This document shows positions 52,439 through 62,550 of a stretch of 64,000 nucleotides of DNA, piece after piece. The stretch is from positions 1,364,001-1,428,000 of the forward strand of contig CP181261.1 in NCBI GenBank assembly GCA_047833665.1. Reading direction: 5' to 3'. A program made the translations under genes and the position numbers. The DNA comes from Caproicibacter sp047833665. GTDB lineage: Bacteria; Bacillota; Clostridia; Oscillospirales; Acutalibacteraceae. Every line of letters begins with the position of its first letter. Within the stretch, counting starts at the first letter, position 1. The notes below the pieces were generated by a model. That model was not told the origin of the DNA and did not search any database. It saw nothing but the letters and a program-made list of their open reading frames with translations.

Positions 52439-53757
52439 GCATCCAAGTTATAGGAGCAGGTTTGGCCGGTTGTGAGGCAGCGTGGAAGATTGCACAGGCC
52501 GGTTATCCGGTGGAATTGTATGAGATGAAGCCAATTCGCTTTTCTCCGGCGCATCGCAGTGAGAATTTTGCGGAACTGGTATGTTCTAATTCCCTGAAGG
52601 CGGAACGGCTGGAAAGCGCTGCAGGTCTTCTGAAAGAAGAGATGCGAAGATTGGGGTCGCTGACACTTTTGTGTGCGGATTCCTGCCGTGTTCCTGCCGG
52701 AGGGGCGCTTGCAGTTGATCGAACCGCTTTTTCGGAAGCCGTAACCCAAAAAATCATCTCTCATCCATTGATTCATATTCATCGAGAGGAAGTCACGAAC
52801 ATTCCTTCGGACGGAATTACAGTGATTGCGACAGGGCCGCTGACTTCTGATGCGTTTGCAGAAAAAATCTTTCGGTTGTGCGGAGGAAGTCTCAGCTTTT
52901 TCGATGCCGCTGCGCCAATTGTGACAGCCGAAAGCTTAAATATGGATCGGATATTTGCCGCTTCCCGTTATGGCAGGGGAGAAGAAAATGCATATCTTAA
53001 TTGCCCGATGAATAAAGAGGAATATGAAACATTCTATTCTGAATTAATTGCTGCTCAGCGGGCACCTGTTCATGAGTTTGATGCAGCTGACCCGAAGGTG
53101 TATGAAGGGTGTATGCCGATTGAGATTATGGCTCGCCGTGGTCCGGATACTTTGCGGTTTGGACCGATGAAACCGGTGGGCTTGCGCGATCCGAAAACAG
53201 GGCATCGGCCGTGGGCGGTTCTTCAGCTCAGGCGCGAAAACGCCGAGGGAACCATGTATAATTTAGTCGGTTTTCAGACCAACTTGAAATTCCCCGAGCA
53301 AAAGCGAGTGTTTGGCCTTATTCCCGGTTTAGAACATGCAGAATACATGCGGTACGGTGTTATGCACCGAAACACGTTTTTAAATTCTCCGAAAGTCCTA
53401 ACTTCCGGCTTTGCCTTCCGTGAGAACCCCAACCTGTTTTTCTCGGGTCAGATAACAGGCGTGGAAGGTTATATGGAATCCGCTGCGTCGGGAATCATGG
53501 CCGGTGTGAACGCCGTCAGACGCATGCGTGGAATCGAGCCGCTCACATTGCCGGCAACGACAATGATAGGTGCTCTGAGCCGCTATGTGGAATCCGGAGG
53601 AGCAGGAGATTTTCAGCCGATGGGTGCAAATTTCGGCATCATTCCTCCTCTTGCGGAACGAATTCGGGACAAGCGGGAGCGTTACGCAGCGCTTGCTGCG
53701 CGCGCACTTAAGGATCTTGACAGAACTTTGGCGGAAGAAAAACAAAGGTTCATTTGA
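52435..53757 (+). CDS. trmFO: Folate-dependent tRNA m5U54 methyltransferase TrmFO
   Basis: A 440-residue FAD enzyme forming ribothymidine at tRNA position 54. The FAD-binding GxGxxG is VIGAGLAGCEAAWKIAQ. The conserved CSNSLKAE and the second cysteine-bearing segment (AYLNCPMNKEEYE) are present, as are FFSGQITGVEGY and GANFGIIPPL. It follows topA in the common Firmicutes dprA-topA-trmFO order. Confidence 0.97.
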   Translation: MSIQVIGAGLAGCEAAWKIAQAGYPVELYEMKPIRFSPAHRSENFAELVCSNSLKAERLESAAGLLKEEMRRLGSLTLLCADSCRVPAGGALAVDRTAFSEAVTQKIISHPLIHIHREEVTNIPSDGITVIATGPLTSDAFAEKIFRLCGGSLSFFDAAAPIVTAESLNMDRIFAASRYGRGEENAYLNCPMNKEEYETFYSELIAAQRAPVHEFDAADPKVYEGCMPIEIMARRGPDTLRFGPMKPVGLRDPKTGHRPWAVLQLRRENAEGTMYNLVGFQTNLKFPEQKRVFGLIPGLEHAEYMRYGVMHRNTFLNSPKVLTSGFAFRENPNLFFSGQITGVEGYMESAASGIMAGVNAVRRMRGIEPLTLPATTMIGALSRYVESGGAGDFQPMGANFGIIPPLAERIRDKRERYAALAARALKDLDRTLAEEKQRFI

Positions 53758-53772
53758 ATCGAGGTGCTGGAT

Positions 53773-54783
53773 ATGAAAATTATCGTCGATGCGTTTGGCG
53801 GGGACAATGCTCCGCTTGAAATCATCAAGGGATGCGCAGATGCTGTAAAAGGCTTGGATGTAGATATCCTTCTAACCGGCAGGGAACAAGAGATCCGCAG
53901 CACAGCGGAGAAGAACGGGATATCTCTGGAGCGGATGGAAATTTGTGATGCTCCGGATGTCATTACAATGGAAGATTCCGCCGGCGATATTATGAAGTCA
54001 AAATCGAAATCTTCCATGGCAGTTGGGCTGCGGCTGTTGACGCAAGGGAAAGGAGATGCCTTTGTTTCCGCAGGAAACAGCGGTGCATTGGTTGTCGGGG
54101 CCACTCTAATCGTCAAACGCATTAAGGGTGTGCGGCGCATTGCTTTTGCACCTGTCATACCGAAAAACAAGGGTTGCTTTATGTTGATTGACTGTGGCGC
54201 AAATGTGGACTGTCAGCCGGAAATGCTGCAGCAGTTTGGAATTATGGGTTCTATTTATATGGACAAAGTGATGGGAATTCATAATCCGCGCGTTGCGCTT
54301 GCAAATATCGGTGTGGAAGACCATAAAGGAGGAGAACTCCAGCACCGGGCATTTGCCTTGCTGAAAAATTCGGGCGTGAATTTTGTCGGAAATATTGAAG
54401 CACGGGATATACCGGATGACGCAGGAGAGGTTATTGTTGCGGATGGTTTTACGGGCAACGTGATTTTGAAATTATATGAAGGCGTTGCACTCATGCTGAT
54501 GGGCAAATTTAAAGAAATTTTTACAAGAAGCTTAAAAAACAAATTGGCAGCAGCAGCTATTCTGAGCGATGTGAAAGCATTAAAGAAAAATTTCGATTAT
54601 AATGAATATGGCGGAGCTCCGCTGATGGGCTGTTCCAAACCAGTTTTTAAGGCACACGGCAGTGCAACAGCAAAAACGTTTTACAATGCACTGCGGCTAA
54701 CTAAATCTTATGTAGAGGGCAACGTGGTGTCGGAAGTTGCGGACAGCATTGCAAAATATGGAGCTCTGGGAAATAAAACATAA
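53773..54783 (+). CDS. plsX: Phosphate acyltransferase PlsX
   Basis: A 336-residue enzyme making acyl-phosphate from acyl-ACP for phospholipid synthesis. The signature is IIVDAFGGDNAP, with SAGNSGALVVGAT and VADGFTGNVILK. Start at the ATG at 53773 with GAGGTG upstream. It usually sits with fab and acpP genes; here it leads straight into rnc, so acpP must be elsewhere. Confidence 0.96.
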   Translation: MKIIVDAFGGDNAPLEIIKGCADAVKGLDVDILLTGREQEIRSTAEKNGISLERMEICDAPDVITMEDSAGDIMKSKSKSSMAVGLRLLTQGKGDAFVSAGNSGALVVGATLIVKRIKGVRRIAFAPVIPKNKGCFMLIDCGANVDCQPEMLQQFGIMGSIYMDKVMGIHNPRVALANIGVEDHKGGELQHRAFALLKNSGVNFVGNIEARDIPDDAGEVIVADGFTGNVILKLYEGVALMLMGKFKEIFTRSLKNKLAAAAILSDVKALKKNFDYNEYGGAPLMGCSKPVFKAHGSATAKTFYNALRLTKSYVEGNVVSEVADSIAKYGALGNKT

Positions 54784-54812
54784 ATTATATCAAAACACTG
54801 GGGGTGTATCTG

Positions 54813-55487
54813 TTGACTGAACTGGAAGAAAAAATTGGCTACCGATTTAAAAATCCAAATTACCTGAAAACTGCACTGACCCATTCTTCCTACGCAAATG
54901 AACATAAGATCCCAGGAGGAAGTAATGAAAGGCTGGAATTTCTGGGAGATTCCATTCTTGGAATGGTGGTATCCGATTATTTATTCAAACACTTTCCTAA
55001 CCTTCCTGAAGGGGATTTGACCAAAAAGAGGGCAGCTTTGGTTTGTGAAAAAGCTTGCTGTGGTTTTTCTCGCCAGCTTGATGTGGGAAAGTATCTCTTG
55101 TTAAGCCGGGGAGAACAGAACTCAGGAGGAAGAACTCGTTCTTCTATTCTTGCGGATGCGTTTGAATCCATTACCGCTGCCATTTATTTGGATGGTGGAA
55201 TGGAGGAAAGCCGCAAATTTGTCCTGCGTTTTGTTCTGCCTCTCTTAAAAGAGACGAAGCCGCGTGTGTTTAAAGATTACAAAACATTTCTACAAGAAAT
55301 TGTGCAAAAAAATCCGGAGGAAACACTGGAGTATGTTTTAACCGGGGAAAGCGGCCCCGACCATGACAAGCATTTTACGGTTGAAGTTCGTCTGGACAAC
55401 AATGTAATTGGCAAAGGCGGGGGACGCAGCAAAAAGGAAGCGGAGCAACAGGCGGCGCGTGAAGCGCTGAAGCTGATGGGTTACTGA
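54813..55487 (+). CDS. rnc: Ribonuclease III
   Basis: A 224-residue dsRNA endonuclease for rRNA maturation. The signature NERLEFLGDSILGMVVSDYL holds the catalytic acids, with the second acidic cluster in ADAFESITAAIYLD. The C-terminal dsRNA-binding domain (YKTFLQEIVQKN; GGGRSKKEAEQQAAREAL) is complete. I choose the TTG at 54813 since the GGGGG run lies about 8 nt upstream; a GTG at 54804 inside that run is less likely. Confidence 0.94.
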   Translation: MTELEEKIGYRFKNPNYLKTALTHSSYANEHKIPGGSNERLEFLGDSILGMVVSDYLFKHFPNLPEGDLTKKRAALVCEKACCGFSRQLDVGKYLLLSRGEQNSGGRTRSSILADAFESITAAIYLDGGMEESRKFVLRFVLPLLKETKPRVFKDYKTFLQEIVQKNPEETLEYVLTGESGPDHDKHFTVEVRLDNNVIGKGGGRSKKEAEQQAAREALKLMGY

Positions 55488-56536
55488 TGCGGCACGCAAA
55501 TGTTGCTCTTTTTGTCCCCAATAACGGCTGCCCGCATGCGTGCAGTTTCTGTAACCAAAAAAGCATCACCGGTAAAGCTGTTCAGCCCACTCCGGCAGAT
55601 GTGGTTTCCGCAGCAGAAACGGCCTTGGCTCATTTAGGTTCTGCTGCAAAATCCGCAGAGATCGCATTCTTTGGCGGCAGTTTTACCGCACTGGAGCGAA
55701 ATTATATGATTTCGCTTTTGGAAGCGGCGGCTCATTTTATTAGAAACGGCTCTTTCTTAGGAATCCGCCTCTCTACGCGGCCGGATGCGATTGATCCGGA
55801 AATTCTTTCGATCCTGCGGGATTACGGTGTTACAACCATTGAACTCGGTGCCCAAAGCATGGATGACCGTGTTCTTAAACTAAACGAAAGAGGACATACC
55901 GCAGAGCAGGTTCGCACTGCTGCTGCGTTAATCCATTCCTATGGATTTTCACTTGGACTTCAGATGATGACAGGTCTGTACGGAGACACGCTGTCCGGGG
56001 CGCGGAAGACCGCAGAACAGTTTGCCGCATTGCATCCCGATTGTGTTAGAATTTACCCTACCATTGTCATCAAAGGAACTCGGTTGGGTGAACTGTTTTT
56101 GCAGGGCAAATATACTCCGCCCGGTTTGGACGAAACAGTCACTTTATGTGCTGATTTGCTTGACTTTTTTGAAAGCAGAAACATTCCGGTTATTCGCTTG
56201 GGTCTGCATGCTTCTCCGGAGTTAGAGCGGGACAGACTGGCTGGTCCATGGCATCCGGCTTTTCGCCAACTTTGTGAAAGCAGACGGATGCTCACAAAGA
56301 TGATTCATGTTTTGACAGCGAATGAGGTGGCAAAGGGTAATATTATTGTGCGTGTTCATCCTGCCAGTGCATCCGTTGCAGTCGGGCAGAAAAAATCAAA
56401 TATGAAAACTTTATCTGAACTTGGCTACAACGCGTCACTGGAGTATGACCCAACTTTAAAACAAGGAGATTTTCAAATTTTGGATATAGGAGGAAATAGG
56501 ATTGCTGCTGAAATCGCTGGAACTTCAGGGGTTTAA
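55487..56536 (+). CDS. Radical-SAM protein (Elp3/HemN-like)
   Basis: A 349-residue enzyme. The cluster motif is CPHACSFCNQ (C-x3-C-x2-C) near residue 15, followed by AFFGGSFTAL and the downstream TTIELGAQSMDDRVL, typical of the Elp3/oxygen-independent coproporphyrinogen oxidase-like group. It starts on the last base of the rnc stop and its C-terminus overlaps the smc start by 35 nt. The function is not known; between rnc and smc it appears in many Clostridia. Confidence 0.85.
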   Translation: MRHANVALFVPNNGCPHACSFCNQKSITGKAVQPTPADVVSAAETALAHLGSAAKSAEIAFFGGSFTALERNYMISLLEAAAHFIRNGSFLGIRLSTRPDAIDPEILSILRDYGVTTIELGAQSMDDRVLKLNERGHTAEQVRTAAALIHSYGFSLGLQMMTGLYGDTLSGARKTAEQFAALHPDCVRIYPTIVIKGTRLGELFLQGKYTPPGLDETVTLCADLLDFFESRNIPVIRLGLHASPELERDRLAGPWHPAFRQLCESRRMLTKMIHVLTANEVAKGNIIVRVHPASASVAVGQKKSNMKTLSELGYNASLEYDPTLKQGDFQILDIGGNRIAAEIAGTSGV

Positions 56537-59500
56537 GACGTTTCCGGATCGAACTACGCTGACCTTCCACAACGGTATTACAGCAGTGGTTGGACCAAAT
56601 GGGAGCGGAAAGAGCAATATCAGCGATGCGGTTCGCTGGGTGCTGGGGGAACAGTCTGCCCGCGCTTTGCGTTGTACAAGAATGGAGGATGTCATTTTTG
56701 GGGGGACGCCGGCGCGCAAGCAGCTCGGTTTTGCAGAGGTTACCCTAAATATTGACAATACCGAGCGCCAACTTCCCTACGATGCTGACAGCGTTTCCGT
56801 AACGCGGCGCTATTATCGCTCCGGTGAAAGCGAATATCTGATTAATAAAACAAATGTCAGATTAAAAGATATTAATGAGTTGTTCATGGATACCGGCCTT
56901 GGACGGGACGGTTATTCCATGATTGGGCAAGGTAAAATTGATGCGATTGTTGCAGCTCGCAGTGAGGATCGGCGGCAGATTTTCGAGGAAGCTGCGGGAA
57001 TTTCACGGTTTCGCTACCGCAGAGAAGAATCCGAACGGCGCCTTTCGCAGGCGGAGGAAAATCTTCTCCGCCTGAATGATATTTTGGCAGAACTGGAAAG
57101 CCGTGTAGGCCCGTTGGAAGAACAGGCAGAGAAAGCAAAGGAATACCTGAAACTGTCTGAGGAAAAAAGAAAATTGGAAATCAGCTTGTGGCTCAGAACG
57201 CTGAATCAATCCTCTCTGACTCTGCGGGAGCAGGAAGATAAGATTTTAGCGGCAAAATCCCAGTATGATTCCGCTGAACAGGCAGTGGACGATATAGATG
57301 CGGAGCTGGAAAAAATTTTCAGCCGCTCTAATCAGTGTTCCGCTCAAATTGATGAGGCTAGAAAAGAAAGCATTTCTTTGGACGAAAGCGCCGCGCAAAA
57401 AGATGCGGAGTCCTCAGTGCTTAAAAATGATATTTTACATAACAAAGAAGATATAGAACGAATACGCGCTGAAATTGAGCAAAATCGTCTTTCCGAGGAA
57501 GAACTCCTTCGAATGATTCAAGAAAAGGAGGAGCAAATTTCTGTAAAGACCGAGTATATCAAATCAAGAGACGCAGATTTTGCCGACTGTTCCGCACGGC
57601 TGGAACAATTGAAAAACAGCCTAGACGAAACGGCGGGCAGGATGGACGGCTTTACTCGTGAAATAACGAAATTATCTTCGCAGGCGACGGATTTAAAGAT
57701 GAGCGAGATGACCGCCTCCACTTCTATTGCTGAAATTCAGCTTCGCCTGCATGAAATTCGCAAAAATGTGGAGGAAATAAGTTCAAAAAGTGAATCACTC
57801 CAAAAAAAGGAGGCAGAATATCAACAAAAACTGGAAAAATTAAACCGGCAAATTGAATCGATTGGCAATACGGTGCAAGGCCATGAAATGCGCCTGAAAG
57901 CCCGCAGGGATCGCATGGAGGCTTCACGCAGGCAAAGTGAGACACTGCGGCTGGATTTGGAAGAACACCTGCGCAGAGCACGTCTGTTGGAGGATTTGGA
58001 ACGCAATCTGGAGGGCTTTGCCCAAAGCGTCAAAGTGGTTATGAAGGAAGCGGCACGAGGGGCATTAAGCGGTATACATGGCCCGGTTTCCCGCCTGATT
58101 CGCGTGCCTAAAAGTTGTTCGGTAGCGATTGAAACCGCACTTGGTGCCGCCATGCAGAATATTGTTGTCGGCACGGAACAGGATGCGAAACGTGCTATTG
58201 CATTGTTAAAAAACAGAAATGCCGGGCGTGCTACTTTTCTGCCTCTTTCCGTGATTCGGGGGCGTGTTCTCTCCGAGCAGGGCCTTGCGGATTGCCCCGG
58301 TTTTGTCGGGATTGCATCGGAATTATGCTCCTGCGACCCAAAATATCAGGAGATTTTAAATTCTCTTCTCGGCAGAATTGTAGTTGCTGAAAATCTTGAT
58401 TTTGCAGTTCAGATTGCCGGTAAATTCCGGTATCGGTTCCGCATTGTTACACTGGATGGTCAGGTTGTGAACACCGGCGGTTCGTTAACAGGCGGTTCGC
58501 TGGCAAAAAATTCAGGATTGCTCAGCAGGGTTGCTGAAATTGAAGCTTTGAAAAAGAAAGCTCAAGCGCTTAAAATAAGAGCAGAAAATGCCCAAGAGGC
58601 GCTGAAATTAGCGATGCAGGAAGTGTCAGCTGAAGAAGCGGCTCTGTCCGCCGCAAAAGGTGAATTGGCAACCGCACAGGAAGAAAGAGTCCATACCGAT
58701 GCAGAACATCGCAGAATTTTGGCAGAGATGCAATCCGCACGAAAAAATTTAGAACATCTTAAGCAGGAAGAATCGGCGGCAACCACGCGCTTGGAACAAC
58801 AAAAAACAATTGTGCAAGACGCGCAGCAAAAGTCCGCGGAATTGAACGTGCGGATTGAAGCGCTTAAGAAGGAATTGGAAAAGGCTGGTGGCAATCGCGA
58901 AGAACTCAACACCAAGTTGAATGAGCTGACCAATGCCTTAAAACAGATTGAGTTGGATCGCCTTTCTGCTCAAAAGGATGTGCAGTCCATCAGGGCCAGC
59001 ATTCAGGATTTGCACGAGAGAAGATTGGGTCAGAAGGAAAAACAAAGCGAACTTGCGGACAAGATAAAAGAGCTGGAATCTTTAACCGCAGAACTGAACG
59101 TCAAAATTGAGGAACTCGGCAATCAGGCTGCAGAACTGAGGCGCAAATCAAAACAGGCAGCACAAAGAGCCGAAAACCTTAATCAGGAACGTATGGAACT
59201 TGAGAAAAAATCGGTGGAACTGCGCACCTTGGAGCGGGAAAAATCGGAGGAAAAGGAAAAAATCGGCCACGAGCTGGCGCGTCTGGAAGAACGCCGAAAC
59301 AGTCTGCAGAAGGAATACGATGAAATCATTGCGCGTTTGTGGGAAGAATATGAATTGACACGCCGTGAGGCGGAACAAGAGGCCGAGCCTGCATCTGACC
59401 CAAAAGAAACACAGCGCCGATTAAGTGAACTGAAAAGCCGCATTAAATCTTTAGGCACTGTGAATCTGTCCGCTGTGGAGGAATACAAGGAAGTATCCGC

Positions 59501-60074
59501 ACGGTATGAGTTTATGAAGGCGCAGATTGCTGATGTCGAACAATCACGGGACGAATTAAAAAAGCTGATTCACGGACTGACAGATCGCATGAAAGACCTT
59601 TTTTCAGCCCGATTTGAGCAAATCAACCGTTATTTTTCTGAAACATTCCGTGAATTGTTTGGCGGCGGCAAAGCCAAACTCTCACTCACAGAGCCGGACG
59701 ATGTGCTCGGCTCTGGCATCGAAATTTCCGTTCAGCCACCCGGCAAGATTGTTTCGCACTTGGAAGCGCTTTCCGGAGGAGAAAAGGCTTTGGTGGCGAT
59801 TGCGCTGTATTTTGCCATCATGAAAGTTAATCCGCCGCCATTTTGTGTATTGGATGAAATTGAGGCGGCTCTTGATGATGTCAACGTCAATCGATTTGCT
59901 GCATACCTGCGCAGAATGACGCAGAATACACAGTTTATTGTTATTACGCACCGCCGCGGCAGTATGGAGGAAGCTGATGTACTGTATGGGGTTACTATGC
60001 AGGAAGAAGGCGTTTCCAAAGTACTGGAAATGCCGGCATCTGAAATTGAAACCAAAATGGGAATCAGGCCCTAA
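56502..60074 (+). CDS. smc: Chromosome segregation ATPase SMC
   Basis: A 1190-residue condensin. The N-terminal Walker A is VVGPNGSGKSNISDAVRWVLGE-like; two long coiled coils flank a hinge (residues about 520-640, with GGSLTGGSLAKNSG at its end); and the C-terminal signature is LEALSGGEKALVAIAL with Walker B FCVLDEIEAALDD. The TTG start at 56502 follows GGAGG by 9 nt. It forms the ScpAB complex in chromosome organisation. Confidence 0.96.
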   Translation: MLLKSLELQGFKTFPDRTTLTFHNGITAVVGPNGSGKSNISDAVRWVLGEQSARALRCTRMEDVIFGGTPARKQLGFAEVTLNIDNTERQLPYDADSVSVTRRYYRSGESEYLINKTNVRLKDINELFMDTGLGRDGYSMIGQGKIDAIVAARSEDRRQIFEEAAGISRFRYRREESERRLSQAEENLLRLNDILAELESRVGPLEEQAEKAKEYLKLSEEKRKLEISLWLRTLNQSSLTLREQEDKILAAKSQYDSAEQAVDDIDAELEKIFSRSNQCSAQIDEARKESISLDESAAQKDAESSVLKNDILHNKEDIERIRAEIEQNRLSEEELLRMIQEKEEQISVKTEYIKSRDADFADCSARLEQLKNSLDETAGRMDGFTREITKLSSQATDLKMSEMTASTSIAEIQLRLHEIRKNVEEISSKSESLQKKEAEYQQKLEKLNRQIESIGNTVQGHEMRLKARRDRMEASRRQSETLRLDLEEHLRRARLLEDLERNLEGFAQSVKVVMKEAARGALSGIHGPVSRLIRVPKSCSVAIETALGAAMQNIVVGTEQDAKRAIALLKNRNAGRATFLPLSVIRGRVLSEQGLADCPGFVGIASELCSCDPKYQEILNSLLGRIVVAENLDFAVQIAGKFRYRFRIVTLDGQVVNTGGSLTGGSLAKNSGLLSRVAEIEALKKKAQALKIRAENAQEALKLAMQEVSAEEAALSAAKGELATAQEERVHTDAEHRRILAEMQSARKNLEHLKQEESAATTRLEQQKTIVQDAQQKSAELNVRIEALKKELEKAGGNREELNTKLNELTNALKQIELDRLSAQKDVQSIRASIQDLHERRLGQKEKQSELADKIKELESLTAELNVKIEELGNQAAELRRKSKQAAQRAENLNQERMELEKKSVELRTLEREKSEEKEKIGHELARLEERRNSLQKEYDEIIARLWEEYELTRREAEQEAEPASDPKETQRRLSELKSRIKSLGTVNLSAVEEYKEVSARYEFMKAQIADVEQSRDELKKLIHGLTDRMKDLFSARFEQINRYFSETFRELFGGGKAKLSLTEPDDVLGSGIEISVQPPGKIVSHLEALSGGEKALVAIALYFAIMKVNPPPFCVLDEIEAALDDVNVNRFAAYLRRMTQNTQFIVITHRRGSMEEADVLYGVTMQEEGVSKVLEMPASEIETKMGIRP

Positions 60075-60094
60075 TGGGCGGAAAGGAGAAACGC

Positions 60095-61039
60095 ATGGGT
60101 CTATTTTCTAAAATTAGAGAAGGCCTTAAAAAGACCAGAGAAAGCATGAGCGCTTCTGTTTCAGCTATGCTCCATTCTTTTACAAAAATAGATGAATCTT
60201 TGTACGAAGAGTTGGAAGAACTTCTGATTATGGGGGACGTTGGAGCTGCTACTTCCGCACGTATCTGTGACGAACTGCGGCAAAGAGTAAAAAAGCAGGG
60301 TGTAACAGATCCGGATGCTGTTTACAGTTTGCTGCGCTCCATTGTTGCGGATATGCTCCGCGGCGGCGAGGAATTGAAAATCGGAACAAAGCCGTCCGTC
60401 ATACTTGTTATTGGGGTCAATGGAGTAGGGAAGACAACTACCATCGGGAAGCTGGCCGCAATGCTGCAGAATCAGGGAAAAAAGGTCATTCTTGGTGCAG
60501 CGGATACATTCCGTGCAGCAGCAATTGAGCAGCTTGAAATTTGGGCCGAGCGCTCCGGAGCGGAGATCGTAAAGCAATCACAAGGCAGTGATCCTGCATC
60601 CGTGGTGTTTGATTCCATCGCAGCAGCAAAGGCTCGCGGAGCGGATGTCGTCATCTGTGACACAGCCGGACGGCTTCATAATAAGAAGAATTTAATGGAG
60701 GAACTCGCCAAAATTAACCGTGTCATTCAAAGAGAAGCTCCGGATGCGGATCGGGAAGTGCTTTTGGTTTTAGACGCGGCAACTGGGCAGAATGCTGTCA
60801 ATCAGGCTAGGGAATTCCAATCTGCTGCCGATATCACTGGAATTGTTTTGACAAAATTGGATGGTACACCAAAAGGCGGCGTTATACTTTCCATTAAGGA
60901 AGAGCTTGGCTTGCCGGTCAAATTTATCGGAGTTGGAGAACAGGTGGATGACCTGCAGCCATTTGATGCGGATCAATTCGCACAGGCGCTGTTTGAAAGA
61001 CGGGAGGAATCGGATGGAACTGATCATAGCAACGCATAA
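60095..61039 (+). CDS. ftsY: Signal recognition particle receptor FtsY
   Basis: A 314-residue GTPase that receives SRP-ribosome complexes at the membrane. The N domain is followed by the G domain: GVNGVGKTTTIGKLA (G1), DTAGRLHNKKNLMEEL (G3) and TKLDGTPKGG (G4). The acidic A domain of Gram-negative FtsY is absent, as usual in Firmicutes. Start is the ATG at 60095 with AAAGGAG upstream. It overlaps the rdgB gene by 26 nt. Confidence 0.96.
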   Translation: MGLFSKIREGLKKTRESMSASVSAMLHSFTKIDESLYEELEELLIMGDVGAATSARICDELRQRVKKQGVTDPDAVYSLLRSIVADMLRGGEELKIGTKPSVILVIGVNGVGKTTTIGKLAAMLQNQGKKVILGAADTFRAAAIEQLEIWAERSGAEIVKQSQGSDPASVVFDSIAAAKARGADVVICDTAGRLHNKKNLMEELAKINRVIQREAPDADREVLLVLDAATGQNAVNQAREFQSAADITGIVLTKLDGTPKGGVILSIKEELGLPVKFIGVGEQVDDLQPFDADQFAQALFERREESDGTDHSNA

Positions 61040-61601
61040 TCAGCATAAAATTCAAGAATTTCAGCGGATATTATCTCCATTGGGTGTCGAAATAAAAACA
61101 GCTCAGCTGCAAGAAGTGGAGGAAACCGGACGCACATTTGAAGAAAATGCACTGCTAAAAGCCGAAGCCGCGTGCCGAGCCACAGGCCTTCCGGCAGTGG
61201 CGGATGATTCCGGATTGATGGTGGACGCATTAAACGGGGAGCCCGGTGTTTATTCCGCGCGGTACGCCGGAGAAGGTGCAAGCAGTGAAGCCTGTAACAA
61301 AAAATTACTCAGGGCTCTTAGCAATGTTCCAAAGGAACAAAGAAGCGCCAAATTTGTCTGTAGCATTTGCTGTGTTTTCCCAAACGGTGACCGCATTACA
61401 GCACGCGGAGAATGCAGAGGAACCATCGCATTTGCGCCGCGGGGCACAGGGGGATTCGGTTACGATCCACTGTTTTTGGTGGGTGAAAAATCTTTTGCGG
61501 AATTGTCCGGAAAAGAAAAAGACGCAATTAGCCATCGCGGTCGGGCCTTGCGTCAATTTGCTGAAAAATTGAAAGAATATGAGGAGCAATCAAAATGCTG
61601 A
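61014..61601 (+). CDS. rdgB: Non-canonical purine NTP pyrophosphatase
   Basis: A 195-residue Ham1/RdgB enzyme that removes dITP and XTP. N-terminal LIIATHNQHKIQEFQRIL and VADDSGLMVDALNGEPGVYSARYAG are diagnostic, and GGFGYDPLF and SHRGRAL are present. Start at the ATG at 61014, within the ftsY 3' end, with GGGAGGA upstream. Confidence 0.95.
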   Translation: MELIIATHNQHKIQEFQRILSPLGVEIKTAQLQEVEETGRTFEENALLKAEAACRATGLPAVADDSGLMVDALNGEPGVYSARYAGEGASSEACNKKLLRALSNVPKEQRSAKFVCSICCVFPNGDRITARGECRGTIAFAPRGTGGFGYDPLFLVGEKSFAELSGKEKDAISHRGRALRQFAEKLKEYEEQSKC

Positions 61602-61900
61602 CTGGAAAACAGCGCGCTTATTTGCGTTCACTTGCTAATTCAATGGAAACGATACTGATTGTTGGAAAATCCGGAATTGGGCCCGATTTAATCAAACAAG
61701 CCGATGATGCGCTCACTGCGAGGGAATTGATTAAGGGACGCGTGTTGGAGACGTCTCCTGTTTCTGCAAGAGAAGCAGCAGATCAGATTGCCGGTGTCAT
61801 TCATGCGGAATCAGTACAAGTAATTGGTTCCAAATTCGTTTTATACCGTAAAAATGAAAAAGAACCTAAAATAATACTTCCCAAACAAAGGAAAAAGTAA
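61595..61900 (+). CDS. yhbY: CRM-domain RNA-binding protein YhbY
   Basis: A 101-residue single CRM domain, with the conserved LTGKQRAYLRSLAN and ILIVGKSGIGP (GxxG-type loop) near residue 25 and GSKFVLYR at the end. It associates with pre-50S ribosomes in other bacteria. It overlaps rdgB by 7 nt. Confidence 0.93.
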   Translation: MLTGKQRAYLRSLANSMETILIVGKSGIGPDLIKQADDALTARELIKGRVLETSPVSAREAADQIAGVIHAESVQVIGSKFVLYRKNEKEPKIILPKQRKK

Positions 61901-61935
61901 TATGATAAGAAAATAAGGGATAGCAAGGTGAAGCC

Positions 61936-62550
61936 ATGCAGAAGATAGCAATCTTAGGCGGTACCTTTAATCCAATCCATAATGGGCACCTGCATTTGGT
62001 TCGTCAGTTTTCTCAGATTATCAAAGCAGATAGAGTTTTGCTGATTCCCACCCGAACACCGCCGCATAAGGCTGCGCCGGATTTAGCGCCAGCGCAGGAC
62101 AGATTGGAAATGTGCCGCCTTGCGGCAGAGCCGGATGGATTTGAAGTCAGCGATATGGAAATTAGAAGAGAAGGTCCCAGCTATACATCGGATACCTTGC
62201 TGGAATTAAAACAGAAATATCCTGATTCACAACTCTTTTTTATCACCGGTGAGGATATGTTTTTAACGCTGGGGAAATGGCACAAACCGGAAATTGTGTA
62301 TTCGTTGGCCACGATTTGTGCCGCCCCGCGGAGCAGACATGGCTGCACGGCACTGAATCAATATGCGGAAAAAGTCCGTAAGCTAGGTGCGAAAACAATG
62401 ATTTGTGATATTGAGTACCTTCCGATTTCTTCCACTATGGTTCGCCGTGCAGTACATCGAGGCGAAAATCTTCTTGCCTATGTTCCAAAGCAGGTTGCCG
62501 ATTTTATATATGAACATCATCTGTATTTGGAGGAACGACATGAATCTTGA
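61936..62550 (+). CDS. nadD: Nicotinate-nucleotide adenylyltransferase
   Basis: A 204-residue enzyme of NAD synthesis. The HxGH motif is FNPIHNGHLHLV and the second motif PISSTMVRRAV (ISSTxVR). TRTPPHK and FITGEDMF fit the family. It overlaps yqeK by 11 nt. Confidence 0.95.
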   Translation: MQKIAILGGTFNPIHNGHLHLVRQFSQIIKADRVLLIPTRTPPHKAAPDLAPAQDRLEMCRLAAEPDGFEVSDMEIRREGPSYTSDTLLELKQKYPDSQLFFITGEDMFLTLGKWHKPEIVYSLATICAAPRSRHGCTALNQYAEKVRKLGAKTMICDIEYLPISSTMVRRAVHRGENLLAYVPKQVADFIYEHHLYLEERHES

